64,000 nt of DNA from DASYTH01 sp035762905 (GCF_035762905.1 NZ_DASUCC010000063.1:19247-83246), one strand, 5' to 3'; positions 1-9,102 are shown, counted from the first letter of the stretch. The notes: a model not told the origin generated them from the sequence alone. Program-made: numbers and translations.

Positions 1-486
1 GGCCCGGTCCAGTGCGCCGCGGACGGCCGACCGGGTCCGCTCGGCGAGCCGGCTTTCCAGTCCCGTAACCACCTTCCGGACGATCTCGCGGGCGGTCTCC
101 TTGGTGTGCTCGGGAATCACGTCGTTCAGCGACATCAGGGTGCCGACCAGATGCACGTCCGGCTCGACCGCGGCGAGCAGCTCCGGTTCGAGCAGCAGCC
201 GGGTGATTCCCAGTCGCTCCACCGCATCGCGCTGCATCACCTGCACGACGGTGCCCGGGAAGTAACGCCGGATGTCGCCGAGCCAACGGGCCACCCGGGG
301 AGCCGAGCCGCCGAGCCCGCCGGTGCGCCGCCGGTCGGACTCCTCCTCGTCGGCGTCCGGAGCGTCGTAGAGCGCGGCGAGCGCCGCGTCCACCGACCGG
401 TCCGCGCCGGTCAGCCCGACGCCGGTGCCGTCCTCGCCGCCACCGAGCACCAGTCGCCACCGGCGCAGCCGCTCCTCGTCATCCAC
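1..486 (-). CDS. VWA domain-containing protein, N-terminal part (partial)
   Basis: The gene starts at GTG 486 and runs off the left edge, leaving 162 codons. The visible N-terminus (VDDEERLRRWRLVLGG, later YFPGTVVQVMQRDA and LMSLNDVIPEHTKETARE) matches the start of the VWA proteins encoded next to MoxR/DUF5682 genes in actinobacteria. The von Willebrand A domain itself, with its MIDAS motif, would lie beyond the edge and is not seen. The start overlaps the end of the DUF5682 gene by 8 bp, so the two are probably translationally coupled. A VWA protein next to a MoxR AAA+ ATPase suggests a chelatase-like or chaperone-like complex; the substrate is unknown. Confidence 0.8.
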   Translation of the reverse strand, partial: MDDEERLRRWRLVLGGGEDGTGVGLTGADRSVDAALAALYDAPDADEEESDRRRTGGLGGSAPRVARWLGDIRRYFPGTVVQVMQRDAVERLGITRLLLEPELLAAVEPDVHLVGTLMSLNDVIPEHTKETAREIVRKVVTGLESRLAERTRSAVRGALDRA

Positions 487-2665
487 CCGCGCCCACCCCC
501 AACAGCCGCGCGATCACCGGCAGAGCCGCCTCGGCCCGCTCCCGGTCGACCTCCTCGGCGTGTTCCACGATATGTCCACTGTGGATCGTCAGTGCCTTGG
601 CGCGCTCGCCGATGGCCCGCCGCTCGGGACCGGCGAACGCGCCGAACGTCCGCCGCAGCAGGGGAAGCACCTCGGTGAACGTGCCGTCCGGGATACCGGT
701 CAGCCACTGGTCGATCACCCGCAGCAGCCGGTCGTCGTGCACCAGCAGCAGCGCGCCGCCGGCGAAGAACCCCTCGATGTAGGCCGCGCCCCTTGCCGGC
801 TCCACGCCGGGAGTGAGCGCGCGGGACAGCCGGGCGGCGACCTCCGGCACCGGCATCCGCGAGGCGTCACCGAGAATCCGGGTCACCCGGCCGGACAGCA
901 GCGGGGCGAGATCGTCCCGGGCCACCAGGCCGGACAGCGCGGCCAGCCACCGCTCCGAAGCGTCCTGGCCGAGCAGCGTGCTCACCTCGTGCACGTCGTC
1001 GATGAGCTGGCACATCTCCGCGGCCGCGTCGTCGTCCAGCCCGCGCACGGCCGGCGGCAGCCCGGACCGGATCCGGGCCAGCATCCGCTCGGCCACCGCG
1101 CGCAGCGACGCGGTGTCGGTGCCGCGCACGTCGCCGTACCGTGCGGCCCGGGCCAGCGCCGGCAGCGCGGCCATCAGCGACGCCACATCCGCGTCCCGGG
1201 CGGATCGGGTGTCCAAAGCGGACAGTGCCTCGGGCAGCGCGTCGAGCAGGCCGGCCAGCAGGCAGTCCTCCACCGCCGCGGTGGTCTCGGTGAGCACCGT
1301 GGCATCCAGCGCGCGGCGCCGGACCACCGCGGTCGCTGCGGCCGCGACCGTGGTGCCGTGCGCGCTGGCCGCCACCAGGTCCACCTCGAACTCCGGATGC
1401 CAGCGCACCATCCAGCTCTCCCGGAACGTGCCGGTGTTGCGGCGTGCGGAAACCGTCGGCCGGCCCCAGTGCACGTCCAGGGTGCGCAGCCGGTGCAGCA
1501 GCTGCGACCGCTCCGCGCCGATGGCGTTGCGCAGATCCAGGTCCACCTCCCGCTCGTCCGGCTCGCGGCGCAACCGGAGCCGGCGGGCCTGGGCGGCCAG
1601 ATCGGCGGCCACCGGCGCCTGCGGCGTGCGCTCCGGCACCGAGCCGAGCCGCTCCCCCACCACCAGGCGCCGGGTGACCAGATCGAGCAGCACGTCGTTG
1701 CCGCCACACAGCACCGACCAGGTCGCCTCGGTGACCTCGGCGAGCCCGACCAGCGGCCGGTCCCGCAGCGCCGCGAGGGTCTCGGCCAGCCGCACCGACT
1801 CGATGACGTGCGCGCTGGACACCGGGAGATCCTCGGCCCGCAGCACCCGGGCCACCTCGGTCAACCAGCGAACGGTGATCCGGTCGGTGCTGCTGAACAG
1901 ATGGTGGTACCAGCCAGGCGAGGTGACCCCGGCGCCGTAACCGCTCGCCGTGGCCAGCCGGCCGTGCGTCCACGGCACCCAGGTGCAGGCCACCTTCCGC
2001 TTCGGCAGCCCCTTGAGCACCCGCTGGTCGTGCGCGGCCGGCGGCAGTGGATCGGTGAGCGCCGGAACGTGCCATGCCCCGCACACCACCGCGATCCGTT
2101 CGAACCCATCGCGCCGCGCCTTGCGCAGTGCCGTGCGCATGTACGCCTCGCGCTGCCGTTCCCGGGTCACGTCGGCCGGAAACTCCTCGCGCAGCACCGA
2201 CATCGCCTCGGCGATCGCATCGAACGGCGGCGCACCGTCGCGCCGGTGCTCGATCACGTCGTCCCACCAGCGCTCCGGATCGTCGTAGCCGCCGGCCTCG
2301 GCCAGCTTCGCCAGCGGATCCATGGCGAGACCGGACCGCTCGTCGCCGGCCGTGGCGAACTGGATCGCCGCCGGCAGGTCGCAGAACCGCACCGGCACCT
2401 CGGCGCGCAACGCGTAGCTGATCGCCTGCCACTCCGGGCTGAACACCGCGAACGGCCAGAACGCCGCCCTGGTCGCGTCGTCCGCCGCGTAGGCAAGCAA
2501 CGCCACCGGCGGGTCCATCTCCTTGTCCGCGACCAGTTCCACCAGCGGGTCGGCCTCCGGCGGACCCTCGATGAGCACCAGATCGGGTTCGATCCGGGGC
2601 AGCTCCTCGGCCACGGCTCTTGCCGAGCCGGGACCGTGGTGCCGGATGCCGAGCACCCGGGTCAC
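479..2665 (-). CDS. DUF5682 family protein
   Basis: A 728-residue protein that begins with the family's signature start, VTRVLGIRHHGPGSARAV, followed by LVLIEGPPEADPLVELV and CGAWHVPAL. The GTG start at 2665 overlaps the stop of the upstream MoxR gene as GTGA. An in-frame ATG further upstream lies inside the MoxR coding region and is unlikely to be used. The first half resembles TraB/Tiki-like proteins in its HxGPGS and EGPPE motifs; the second half is helical and unassigned. The family has no established activity. Its fixed place between MoxR and VWA genes suggests it is a partner or client of that ATPase complex (inference). Confidence 0.85.
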   Translation of the reverse strand: MTRVLGIRHHGPGSARAVAEELPRIEPDLVLIEGPPEADPLVELVADKEMDPPVALLAYAADDATRAAFWPFAVFSPEWQAISYALRAEVPVRFCDLPAAIQFATAGDERSGLAMDPLAKLAEAGGYDDPERWWDDVIEHRRDGAPPFDAIAEAMSVLREEFPADVTRERQREAYMRTALRKARRDGFERIAVVCGAWHVPALTDPLPPAAHDQRVLKGLPKRKVACTWVPWTHGRLATASGYGAGVTSPGWYHHLFSSTDRITVRWLTEVARVLRAEDLPVSSAHVIESVRLAETLAALRDRPLVGLAEVTEATWSVLCGGNDVLLDLVTRRLVVGERLGSVPERTPQAPVAADLAAQARRLRLRREPDEREVDLDLRNAIGAERSQLLHRLRTLDVHWGRPTVSARRNTGTFRESWMVRWHPEFEVDLVAASAHGTTVAAAATAVVRRRALDATVLTETTAAVEDCLLAGLLDALPEALSALDTRSARDADVASLMAALPALARAARYGDVRGTDTASLRAVAERMLARIRSGLPPAVRGLDDDAAAEMCQLIDDVHEVSTLLGQDASERWLAALSGLVARDDLAPLLSGRVTRILGDASRMPVPEVAARLSRALTPGVEPARGAAYIEGFFAGGALLLVHDDRLLRVIDQWLTGIPDGTFTEVLPLLRRTFGAFAGPERRAIGERAKALTIHSGHIVEHAEEVDRERAEAALPVIARLLGVGAGG

Positions 2666-3744
2666 ATGATCTCCCGGCAGGCCCGGTAGAAGTCGGCCCA
2701 ACCGTCCCGTTCCCGAACCACGGTCTCCAGATACTCGGTCCACACCACCCGGTCCGTCGCCGGATCCTTCACCACGGAACCGAGAATGCCGCCGGCCACG
2801 TCGTGCGGCCGCAGCACGCCGTCACCGAAATGCGCGGCCAGGGCGAGGCCGCCGGTCACCACGCTGATCGCCTCGGCGGTGGACAGCGTGCCGGACGGCG
2901 ACTTCAGCGCAGTGCGGCCGTCCTCGGTTCGCCCGCTCCGCAGCTCCCGGAAGACCGAGACCACCCGGCGGATCTCGGCCAACCCGGCCTCCGGCTCGGG
3001 CAGCTCCAGCGCCGCGCCCAGCTGGCCGACCCGCTGCGCGACGATCGCGACCTCCTCGTCGGCCGAGTCGGGCAGCGGCAGCACGACCGTGTTGAACCGC
3101 CTGCGCAGCGCGCTGGACAGCTCGTTGATCCCCTTGTCCCGGTCGTTCGCCGTGGCGATCACATTGAAACCCTTGCGCGCCTGCACTTCGGTGCCCAGCT
3201 CGGGGATCGGCAGGGTCTGCTCGGACAGCACGGTGATCAGCGCGTCCTGGACGTCGGCCGGCATCCGGGTCAGCTCCTCGATCCTGGCCAGCTTGCCGTC
3301 CCGCATCGCCCGCAGCACCGGGCTGGGCACAAGGGCCTGTTCGGTCGGCCCCTCGGCGATCAGTCGGGCATAGTTCCACCCGTACCGGATCGCCTCCTCA
3401 GCGGTGCCGGCCGTGCCCTGCACGAGCAGGGTCGAGTCACCGCTGATCGCGGCCGCGAGGTGCTCGGACACCCAGGTCTTCGCGGTGCCCGGCACGCCGA
3501 GCAGCAGCAAGGCCCGGTCGGTGGCCAGGGTGGCCACCGCCACCTCCATCAGGCGCTGCGAGCCAACGTACTTCGGGATGATCACGGTGCCGTCCGGCAG
3601 CGTGCCGCCGATCAGGTAACGCACCACCGCCCACGGCGAGAGCCGCCAGGACGGCGGGCGGGTCCGGTCGTCCTGCGCGGCCAGCGCGGTCAGTTCGTCC
3701 ACAGTGGACTGCTCGGCGTGCGGACGGAGAACGGCCTGAGTCAT
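2662..3744 (-). CDS. MoxR-type AAA+ ATPase
   Basis: A 360-residue ATPase of the MoxR class. Walker A is GVPGTAKT near residue 85, and the rest of the AAA core follows: a VLSEQTLPIPELG segment with the usual MoxR insert, the sensor-1 motif NVIATANDRDKG and the arginine-finger region SSALRRRFN. MoxR ATPases remodel or insert cofactors into partner proteins together with VWA proteins, and both partners are encoded just downstream. The start ATG at 3744 has GGAGAGG about 10 bp upstream. That Shine-Dalgarno sequence is formed by the end of the dispersed repeat at 3751-3870. The 3' end overlaps DUF5682 by 4 bp. Confidence 0.92.
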   Translation of the reverse strand: MTQAVLRPHAEQSTVDELTALAAQDDRTRPPSWRLSPWAVVRYLIGGTLPDGTVIIPKYVGSQRLMEVAVATLATDRALLLLGVPGTAKTWVSEHLAAAISGDSTLLVQGTAGTAEEAIRYGWNYARLIAEGPTEQALVPSPVLRAMRDGKLARIEELTRMPADVQDALITVLSEQTLPIPELGTEVQARKGFNVIATANDRDKGINELSSALRRRFNTVVLPLPDSADEEVAIVAQRVGQLGAALELPEPEAGLAEIRRVVSVFRELRSGRTEDGRTALKSPSGTLSTAEAISVVTGGLALAAHFGDGVLRPHDVAGGILGSVVKDPATDRVVWTEYLETVVRERDGWADFYRACREIM

Positions 3745-3750
3745 GACTGT

Positions 3751-3870
3751 TCCGCCTCTCCGAAATTAACCGTGGTGGTCACGTTGGGTCGGCACCGTCG
3801 GTTTGGGTGCGTGCCGGTGGCTGGGTTGCGTTCCGTTCCCCTTAGGTGCGGTTGGCGGCTACTCGGCTCA
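3751..3870. repeat. Dispersed intergenic repeat, copy 1
   Basis: This gap between the DUF5691 and MoxR genes resembles 12908-13020. TCCGCCTCTCCGaaATTAAC (3751-3770) matches 12908-12927 at 18 of 20 positions. GGTGGCTGGGTTGCGT (3816-3831) is identical to 12972-12987 and sits 65 bp downstream versus 64 bp in the other copy. A looser CCCCT-AGGT match follows. Outer boundaries are approximate. On the minus strand the left end supplies the ribosome-binding site of the MoxR gene. Confidence 0.6.
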
Positions 3871-3880
3871 GCAAGGGGTG

Positions 3881-5329
3881 TCATGGCAACTCCTTGTGCA
3901 TCTCCCGGCGGAAGACCAGGGTTTCGACCAGCCGGCGGCGCCACGGCGACGCGCCGTCCTCGAGCGGCTGGGTGGCCAGTGGGTGGTCGAGACATTCGCG
4001 GGGCACGGCGCGTCCGGCGACGTCGGCCACGTGCACGGCGGCGCGCTCGTCCCGGTGACCGGCCAGGCGGTCCAGCACCAGGTTGCCGACCTCGACCGGC
4101 CAGGGCCGGGGCAGGCCCAGGAACAGGCCGGTGATCAGCCGCTGCCGGGTCAGCCGGGCGATCACCGATGCCCATTGCGACTCCGGCAACACGGCGATCA
4201 TCGCGGCCACCTGGTCGACGGCGATCGTGGTGTCGTCGTCCAGCAGGGCCGCCACCCAGTCCGCGGCCCGCTCGCGCACCGCCGCCGCGGCCCAGCCCAG
4301 GGTGAGCAGCCGGGGATCGCAGCCCTCGACCCGCATCCGGACCAGCTTGTCCGGGCGAACGCCCAATCCGGTCCACACCGACAGCGGGGCGGTCGAGACG
4401 AGCTGACCCAGCCACCAGGCGCGCCGGCCGACCCCATCGGGCGGGTTCGCCGCGATCCCGTCGCGTTGCATGGCGGCGTCGCAGCCGTCCGGCAACCGCA
4501 CCTGCAGGACCCGTCCACGCACCGCGACCAGCGGCCGCAGTCGGGCGGCCATCCGTTGGGACAGCGCGGAATCCGGCAGCTCGGCGAGCAACTCGGCGGC
4601 CAGCCGCCGGACGTCCTTGGCCCGATCGTCCAGCGCCCGTTCGAGAAACTGTTCGTCCGATATGGACAGAGCGGTTCGCAGTACGGTGAGGAACTGAACC
4701 CGGACCGGCGCCGGCTCGGCCGTCCATACCTCCTCGAGTGCGGCCCGGGCGGCGTCCGGATCGTTGTCCCGCAAGGCGACCAGCCAGACGTGCCGCGCCG
4801 CGATCGTGCCGAACCGCCAGACCCTCGGGTCGTCACCGGGTTCGGTCGACTCGGCCAGAAACGACCATTCCGGCCGCAGATCCGCAAGCCATGGGCCGCG
4901 CGGACCGGCGGCCGCGGTCACCGGGCCACGCAGCTCCGGCCGGCCCCGGGCCGCGTCGGCGAGCAGCGGCAGCCGCTCGGGCGGAACGCGCAGCCCCCGC
5001 GCGGCCACCGCGGCCAGCCATTCCGGCAGCAGGTGCAGGTGTTCTCCGCCCAGCAGCATGGAAAGCCGGTGCCGGGCGGCCGGACCGACCAGCTCCCGGT
5101 GGTCGGCCGGAGCGGGGGAAAGCCGGCTCAACTCGCCGTCCAGTGGGCGGCGGCCCGCCTTCCGGTACCCGGCGAGCAGCGCGGCCGCGGCCAGCAGGGT
5201 GCGCTCCGGGTCGGCACCGCCCGCCGCGTTGGCCAAGCGCCGCACCGGTTCCGGCAACGCCACGGCGTCCACACCGCGGCGCGTCGTGCCCAGCAGGGCG
5301 ACGCTGACCAGCGCCTCCCATTCCTTCAT
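3881..5329 (-). CDS. DUF5691 family protein
   Basis: A 482-residue protein starting MKEWEALVSVALLGTTRRG, the characteristic N-terminus of DUF5691. The rest is alpha-helical and Leu/Ala/Arg-rich and looks HEAT-repeat-like (for example AALEEVWTAEPAPVRVQFLTVL and LAAELLAELPDSALSQRMA). No catalytic motif is visible, so a scaffold role is possible. Its ATG overlaps the stop of the SWIM gene as ATGA, so the two are coupled. A 136-bp gap filled by a dispersed repeat separates it from MoxR, which may have its own promoter or be read through. Function is unknown beyond the conserved association with SWIM and MoxR/VWA genes. Confidence 0.85.
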   Translation of the reverse strand: MKEWEALVSVALLGTTRRGVDAVALPEPVRRLANAAGGADPERTLLAAAALLAGYRKAGRRPLDGELSRLSPAPADHRELVGPAARHRLSMLLGGEHLHLLPEWLAAVAARGLRVPPERLPLLADAARGRPELRGPVTAAAGPRGPWLADLRPEWSFLAESTEPGDDPRVWRFGTIAARHVWLVALRDNDPDAARAALEEVWTAEPAPVRVQFLTVLRTALSISDEQFLERALDDRAKDVRRLAAELLAELPDSALSQRMAARLRPLVAVRGRVLQVRLPDGCDAAMQRDGIAANPPDGVGRRAWWLGQLVSTAPLSVWTGLGVRPDKLVRMRVEGCDPRLLTLGWAAAAVRERAADWVAALLDDDTTIAVDQVAAMIAVLPESQWASVIARLTRQRLITGLFLGLPRPWPVEVGNLVLDRLAGHRDERAAVHVADVAGRAVPRECLDHPLATQPLEDGASPWRRRLVETLVFRREMHKELP

Positions 5330-6609
5330 AGCCGCACCGGCCGATCATCGTCCCAACAGGACAGTGGGAGCAGGCCGGCGGTGGCCCACTCGGCGCCGAC
5401 GGTGCGCGGCCGGCCGGCCGACACGGCCAGCAGTGGCCACGGGTCGGCGCCGGGCCGCAGCGGCAACGCATCACCGGCCGGGTCGACCAGGGCCCAGCCG
5501 TCCCCGGCGCGGACCGGCGTCACGTCCGCGAGCAGCACCGGCCACCGCTCCAGCCACGGATCGGTGGCCAGCGCGGCGGCGTAACCGGTGAGTGCCCCGG
5601 CCACCGTCGTGCCGGGCGGCGTGCTGGCCAGTTCGGTGCCGGACCGCTCGGCCAGTACCGCGCGCAGCGGTTGCGCGCCGGGATAGAACGCCAGGGTCGC
5701 CGGGGTCACGATGCCGGTCGGCAGCGAGTTGTCCATCGGCCGGCCGGGCGGGGCGAACGAGAGGACCAGCGCCGGGCGGCCGGTGTTCAGGCCGTGCAGC
5801 CAGACCCGGCGGGTGGACAGCCGCTCGTCGATCTGGTCGATGACGCCGAGCACCACCCAGTCGTCGGCCACCCGCTCGCCGGACGCCGCCACCTCCGCGG
5901 TGTCGGTGGTGTAGCCGAGCCGGGCGCGCACCGTGTCGGCCAGCGGGCCGGGCAACTCCCCGAGCCGGGCGTGCGCGGTGACCAGCAGGTGCAGCAGGCC
6001 GAGTTCCTCGAGCACCCGGCTCGGCCAGTTCCGCCCGCGGCCGGCCGCCTCACCGGCCCGGCGCAGGCCGGCGGCCAGGCCCGGGGCCTGGGCATCGACC
6101 ATCCGGGCGGCCACCGCGGCGAACGTCGCCCAACCGCCACGCTCCAGCGTGCCGAGCCCGCGCCGCGCCTGGTCGGCCAGCCAGCCGTCCAACTCGGCCA
6201 CCCCGGCGGCGACCCGGTCCGCCCGGCGCGCCTGCCGGCGCTGCGCAGCGACCTCGTCCCGCTCGGTCTCCCGGGGCGCGGCGGCCTGGGCGTCCCGCTG
6301 GTCCAGCCAGGGACTCACCCAGTCCGGCTCCGGACCCTCCCCCACCGTGCCGGCGGACCAGAGCAGCAGCAGCCCGAGGACGTGCTTGCACGGAACCTTG
6401 CGACTCGGGCAGGAGCACCGGAACGCCGGCCCGGCCAGGTCCACACCCACCTGGTACGGCGCCTTCCCGCTGCCCTGACACGCACCCCACACGGCGCGCT
6501 CGGACGCTCCCAGCCGCGCCCACCGCGCCGGCGACGCCAGCCCACCCGCGGCCCGCGCCGAGGCCGGATCAGGCGCCAACTCCAGCACCTGCTCCGCCGT
6601 CCACCGCAT
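5326..6609 (-). CDS. SWIM zinc finger family protein
   Basis: A 427-residue protein with the SWIM signature CxCx(n)CxH in the stretch FRCSCPSRKVPCKHVLGLLL (C65, C67, C74, H76), which binds zinc and usually mediates protein or DNA contacts. The start is ATG 6609 (MRWTAEQVLELAPDP). Longer in-frame extensions are Arg/Pro-rich and look non-coding. The remainder is helical and unassigned. It is the promoter-proximal gene of the SWIM - DUF5691 - MoxR - DUF5682 - VWA series and overlaps DUF5691 by 4 bp. About 100 bp with no gene separates its start from the 3' end of the TetR gene. Confidence 0.88.
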   Translation of the reverse strand: MRWTAEQVLELAPDPASARAAGGLASPARWARLGASERAVWGACQGSGKAPYQVGVDLAGPAFRCSCPSRKVPCKHVLGLLLLWSAGTVGEGPEPDWVSPWLDQRDAQAAAPRETERDEVAAQRRQARRADRVAAGVAELDGWLADQARRGLGTLERGGWATFAAVAARMVDAQAPGLAAGLRRAGEAAGRGRNWPSRVLEELGLLHLLVTAHARLGELPGPLADTVRARLGYTTDTAEVAASGERVADDWVVLGVIDQIDERLSTRRVWLHGLNTGRPALVLSFAPPGRPMDNSLPTGIVTPATLAFYPGAQPLRAVLAERSGTELASTPPGTTVAGALTGYAAALATDPWLERWPVLLADVTPVRAGDGWALVDPAGDALPLRPGADPWPLLAVSAGRPRTVGAEWATAGLLPLSCWDDDRPVRL

Positions 6610-6710
6610 GCCAACAGAGCATGCCACCCGACCCCGACACCACCCGGAAGGTCTCCCGTCCGGGTCCCCGGTTCGGTCACGGCGGGCGGAATGCCGGTCC
6701 TGCCGCACCT

Positions 6711-7451
6711 TCAGTTGGGGGCGCGGGAATCGATGTAGGTCTGGATGCCGTCGAGGACGCGTTGGAGGCCGAACTCGATGTCGTCGTGTTGGGAGGGGGA
6801 GAAGGCGCCGTCGGCGATGGCGGAGGTGAGGGCGGGGTACCGGGGGGCGTTGTCGGTGATGAGGCGGATCAGCAGGGTGCCGCGGTCCTGGTCCGGGGTG
6901 GGTGGGGCGGTGGCGAACGGGACCATGCTGCGGACGTAGCCGTTGACGATGAGCACCGAGCCGAGGAGTTCCTCGCCGGTGAGGCCGGACTCGGCGAGGG
7001 CGGCGACGGCGCATTCGAGCCAGGAGATCTGGCGCGGGCCCATCATGCGTTGGAGGGCTTCGGGCAGGAACCAGGGGTGGCGCAGGAAGCAGTCCATGGT
7101 GAGCCGGGCCCAGGCGGCCAGGCGGGGGCGCCAGCCGCCCGGGATGGCGGTGAGGTCGGGGGGGTCACCCAGCACCGAGTCGACCATGAGGTCGATCAGT
7201 TCGGACTTGCCGGGGACGTAGCGGTACAGCGACATCGTGGTGAAGCCGAACTCGCTGGCCACGCGTTGCATCGAGACCGCGGCCATGCCTTCGGTGTCGG
7301 CGAGGTCGATGGCGGCCTGCACGATGCGGTCCACCGACATGCCCGGCTTGGGGCCGCGGGTCGGGCGGTCCGGGTGGCCCCAGAGCACCTCGACGCTGCG
7401 GGCCAGGGTTTCCGCGGCCTCGTCCTTCTTCCCCGGCATCTCGGCTCCCAT
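6711..7451 (-). CDS. TetR/AcrR family repressor of the adjacent MFS pump
   Basis: A 246-residue regulator starting MGAEMPGKKDEA at ATG 7451, chosen because GGAGG lies 7 bp upstream. The HTH is around residues 50-95 (SVDRIVQAAIDLAD..VSMQRVASEFGFTTMSLYRYVPGKSEL). The rest fits the TetR_C ligand-binding fold (WARLTMDCFLRHPWFLP). It is divergent from the efflux gene at 7561 with 109 bp between them, where two copies of a GTGTAT-N3-ATACAC-like operator overlap the promoter. The likely role is repression of the pump and of itself, relieved by the pump's substrate; the ligand is unknown. Confidence 0.9.
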   Translation of the reverse strand: MGAEMPGKKDEAAETLARSVEVLWGHPDRPTRGPKPGMSVDRIVQAAIDLADTEGMAAVSMQRVASEFGFTTMSLYRYVPGKSELIDLMVDSVLGDPPDLTAIPGGWRPRLAAWARLTMDCFLRHPWFLPEALQRMMGPRQISWLECAVAALAESGLTGEELLGSVLIVNGYVRSMVPFATAPPTPDQDRGTLLIRLITDNAPRYPALTSAIADGAFSPSQHDDIEFGLQRVLDGIQTYIDSRAPN

Positions 7452-7485
7452 CGCTGACCTCCAGAGGTTAGTGGCGCGCCGCGCG

Positions 7486-7515
7486 TTGACACCTGGCGAC
7501 CGATCTGTGTATAAG
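7486..7515 (+). promoter_or_regulatory. Promoter of the MFS efflux gene
   Basis: A consensus -35 TTGACA (7486-7491) is followed after 18 bp by -10 TATAAG (7510-7515). It points to the efflux gene, whose ribosome-binding site GAGGGG (7547-7552) is 8 bp before ATG 7561. The -10 lies inside the first TetR operator. Confidence 0.75.
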
Positions 7516-7542
7516 ATACACCATTGTGTGTATGACATAAAC
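7507..7542. promoter_or_regulatory. Tandem TetR operators
   Basis: Two inverted repeats are spaced exactly 21 bp apart: GTGTAT-AAG-ATACAC (7507-7521, perfect) and GTGTAT-GAC-ATAAAC (7528-7542, one mismatch). A further half-site ATACAC is at 7553-7558. Two-turn spacing would place two repressor dimers on the same DNA face. The first covers the -10 box, consistent with repression by blocking RNA polymerase. Confidence 0.75.
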
Positions 7543-7560
7543 AGTAGAGGGGATACACAG

Positions 7561-9093
7561 ATGGAGACCATGGTCCTGGCCGGGCGCCGGGAGTGGATCG
7601 GGCTGGCCGCGCTGATGCTGCCGTTGCTGCTGGTCTCGATGGACGTCTCGGTGCTGTTCTTCGCGGTGCCGTTCATCAACGCCGACCTCGAACCCACCAG
7701 CACCCAGCAGCTGTGGATCTTCGACATCTACGGCTTCGTGCTCGCCGGGCTGCTGATCACCATGGGCTCGCTCGGCGACCGGATCGGCCGGCGGCGCCTG
7801 CTCATGCTCGGCGCCGCGGCGTTCGGGCTGGCCTCGGTGCTCGCCGCCTACGCGGCAAGCGCCGAACTGCTGATCGCCGCTCGCGCCCTGCTCGGCATCG
7901 GCGGCGCCACCCTGATGCCGTCCACGATCGCGTTGATCCGCAACATGTTCCACGACGAGAAGCAGCGCGCCATCGCGATCTCGATCTGGACCGCCGGGCT
8001 GACCTTCGGCGTCTCGCTCGGCCCGATCCTGTCCGGCGTGCTGCTCGAGCACTACTGGTGGGGCTCGGTGTTCCTGATCAACCTGCCGGCCATGGCGCTG
8101 CTCCTGCTCACCGCGCCGGTGCTGATCCCCGAGTTCCGCAACCCCGAACCCGGCCGGTTCGACCTGGTCAGCTCGGCGCTGTCGATGGCCGCCGTGCTCC
8201 CGGTGATCTACGCGATCAAGGACATCGCGGCGGACGGGATCGGACCGGCCAACCTCGCCCTCATCGTCGCCGGCTGCCTGGTCGGAGCCGTGTTCCTGCG
8301 CCGCCAGCACACCCGGCCCGACCCGATGATCGACCTCACCCTGTTCCGCAGGCGCAAGTTCAGCGGCGCGATGGTCCTGAACGTGGTGTCCGTGTTCGTC
8401 CTGATCGGGTTCGCCATCTTCACCACCCAGTACCTGCAGTCGGTGCTCGGCATGCGCCCGCTCGAGGCCGCGCTGTGGAGCCTGGTCGCCGCGATCGGGG
8501 TCGGCCTCGCCGCGCCCGTCGTCGCCGGGCTCGGCCACCGCGGGGTGAACCGCGCCCACCTCGTCGGCGCGTCGTTCACCGTCTCCGCCGCCGGCCTGGT
8601 CGTGCTCACCACGACCGAGGCCGAGTCGAGTGTCTGGCCGGTGCTCATCGGCGCCGCGCTGATGTCCGGCGGACTGGTTGCCGGCATGTCCCAGATCGCC
8701 GAGCTGATCATGGGCGACACCCCGCCGGAGCGCGCCGGCTCGGTGGGTGCCGTACTGGAGACCGCCTCGGAGTTCGGTGGAGCGCTGGGCATCGCGGTGC
8801 TCGGCAGCATCGGCACCGCGGTCTACCGCACGGAGGTCGCCGAGCACCTGCCGGCCGGGCTGCCCGCCGGGGCGGCCGCGGTGGCCAGGGAGACCCTTGG
8901 CGGTGCGGTGATGCTGGCCGGCGAGTTGCCCGCCGGGACCGGCGGTGCGCTGACCGCGGCCGCCCGGGCGGCGTTCCTGGACGGAATGCACCTCGCCGCC
9001 GTCATCGCGGCCGCGATCCTGGTCGTCACCGCCGCCGGCACCGTGGTCGCCGCGCGCAAGTTCGACCGGAAGGTTGACAACACAGTTCGGTAG
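7561..9093 (+). CDS. MFS multidrug efflux transporter, DHA2 (14-TM) type
   Basis: A 510-residue polytopic membrane protein of the drug:H+ antiporter-2 family. Motif A is seen as GSLGDRIGRRRLLMLG, and motif C-like helices (GLTFGVSLGPILSGVLLE) and a MSGGLVAGMSQIAEL segment follow, consistent with 14 transmembrane helices of the SmvA/QacA group. The start is ATG 7561 (METMVLAGRREWIG). An in-frame extension upstream would run through the promoter and is rejected. It is controlled by the divergent TetR gene through the operators at 7507-7542. It probably exports amphipathic or cationic drugs. It ends 9 bp from the convergent MAB_1171c-like gene. Confidence 0.92.
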   Translation: METMVLAGRREWIGLAALMLPLLLVSMDVSVLFFAVPFINADLEPTSTQQLWIFDIYGFVLAGLLITMGSLGDRIGRRRLLMLGAAAFGLASVLAAYAASAELLIAARALLGIGGATLMPSTIALIRNMFHDEKQRAIAISIWTAGLTFGVSLGPILSGVLLEHYWWGSVFLINLPAMALLLLTAPVLIPEFRNPEPGRFDLVSSALSMAAVLPVIYAIKDIAADGIGPANLALIVAGCLVGAVFLRRQHTRPDPMIDLTLFRRRKFSGAMVLNVVSVFVLIGFAIFTTQYLQSVLGMRPLEAALWSLVAAIGVGLAAPVVAGLGHRGVNRAHLVGASFTVSAAGLVVLTTTEAESSVWPVLIGAALMSGGLVAGMSQIAELIMGDTPPERAGSVGAVLETASEFGGALGIAVLGSIGTAVYRTEVAEHLPAGLPAGAAAVARETLGGAVMLAGELPAGTGGALTAAARAAFLDGMHLAAVIAAAILVVTAAGTVVAARKFDRKVDNTVR

Positions 9094-9102
9094 GGCGGTG
9101 TA

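Noticed and set aside
425..2689. A 754-codon plus-strand open frame
   Set aside because: Antisense to the DUF5682 gene; low-complexity composition and no family match.
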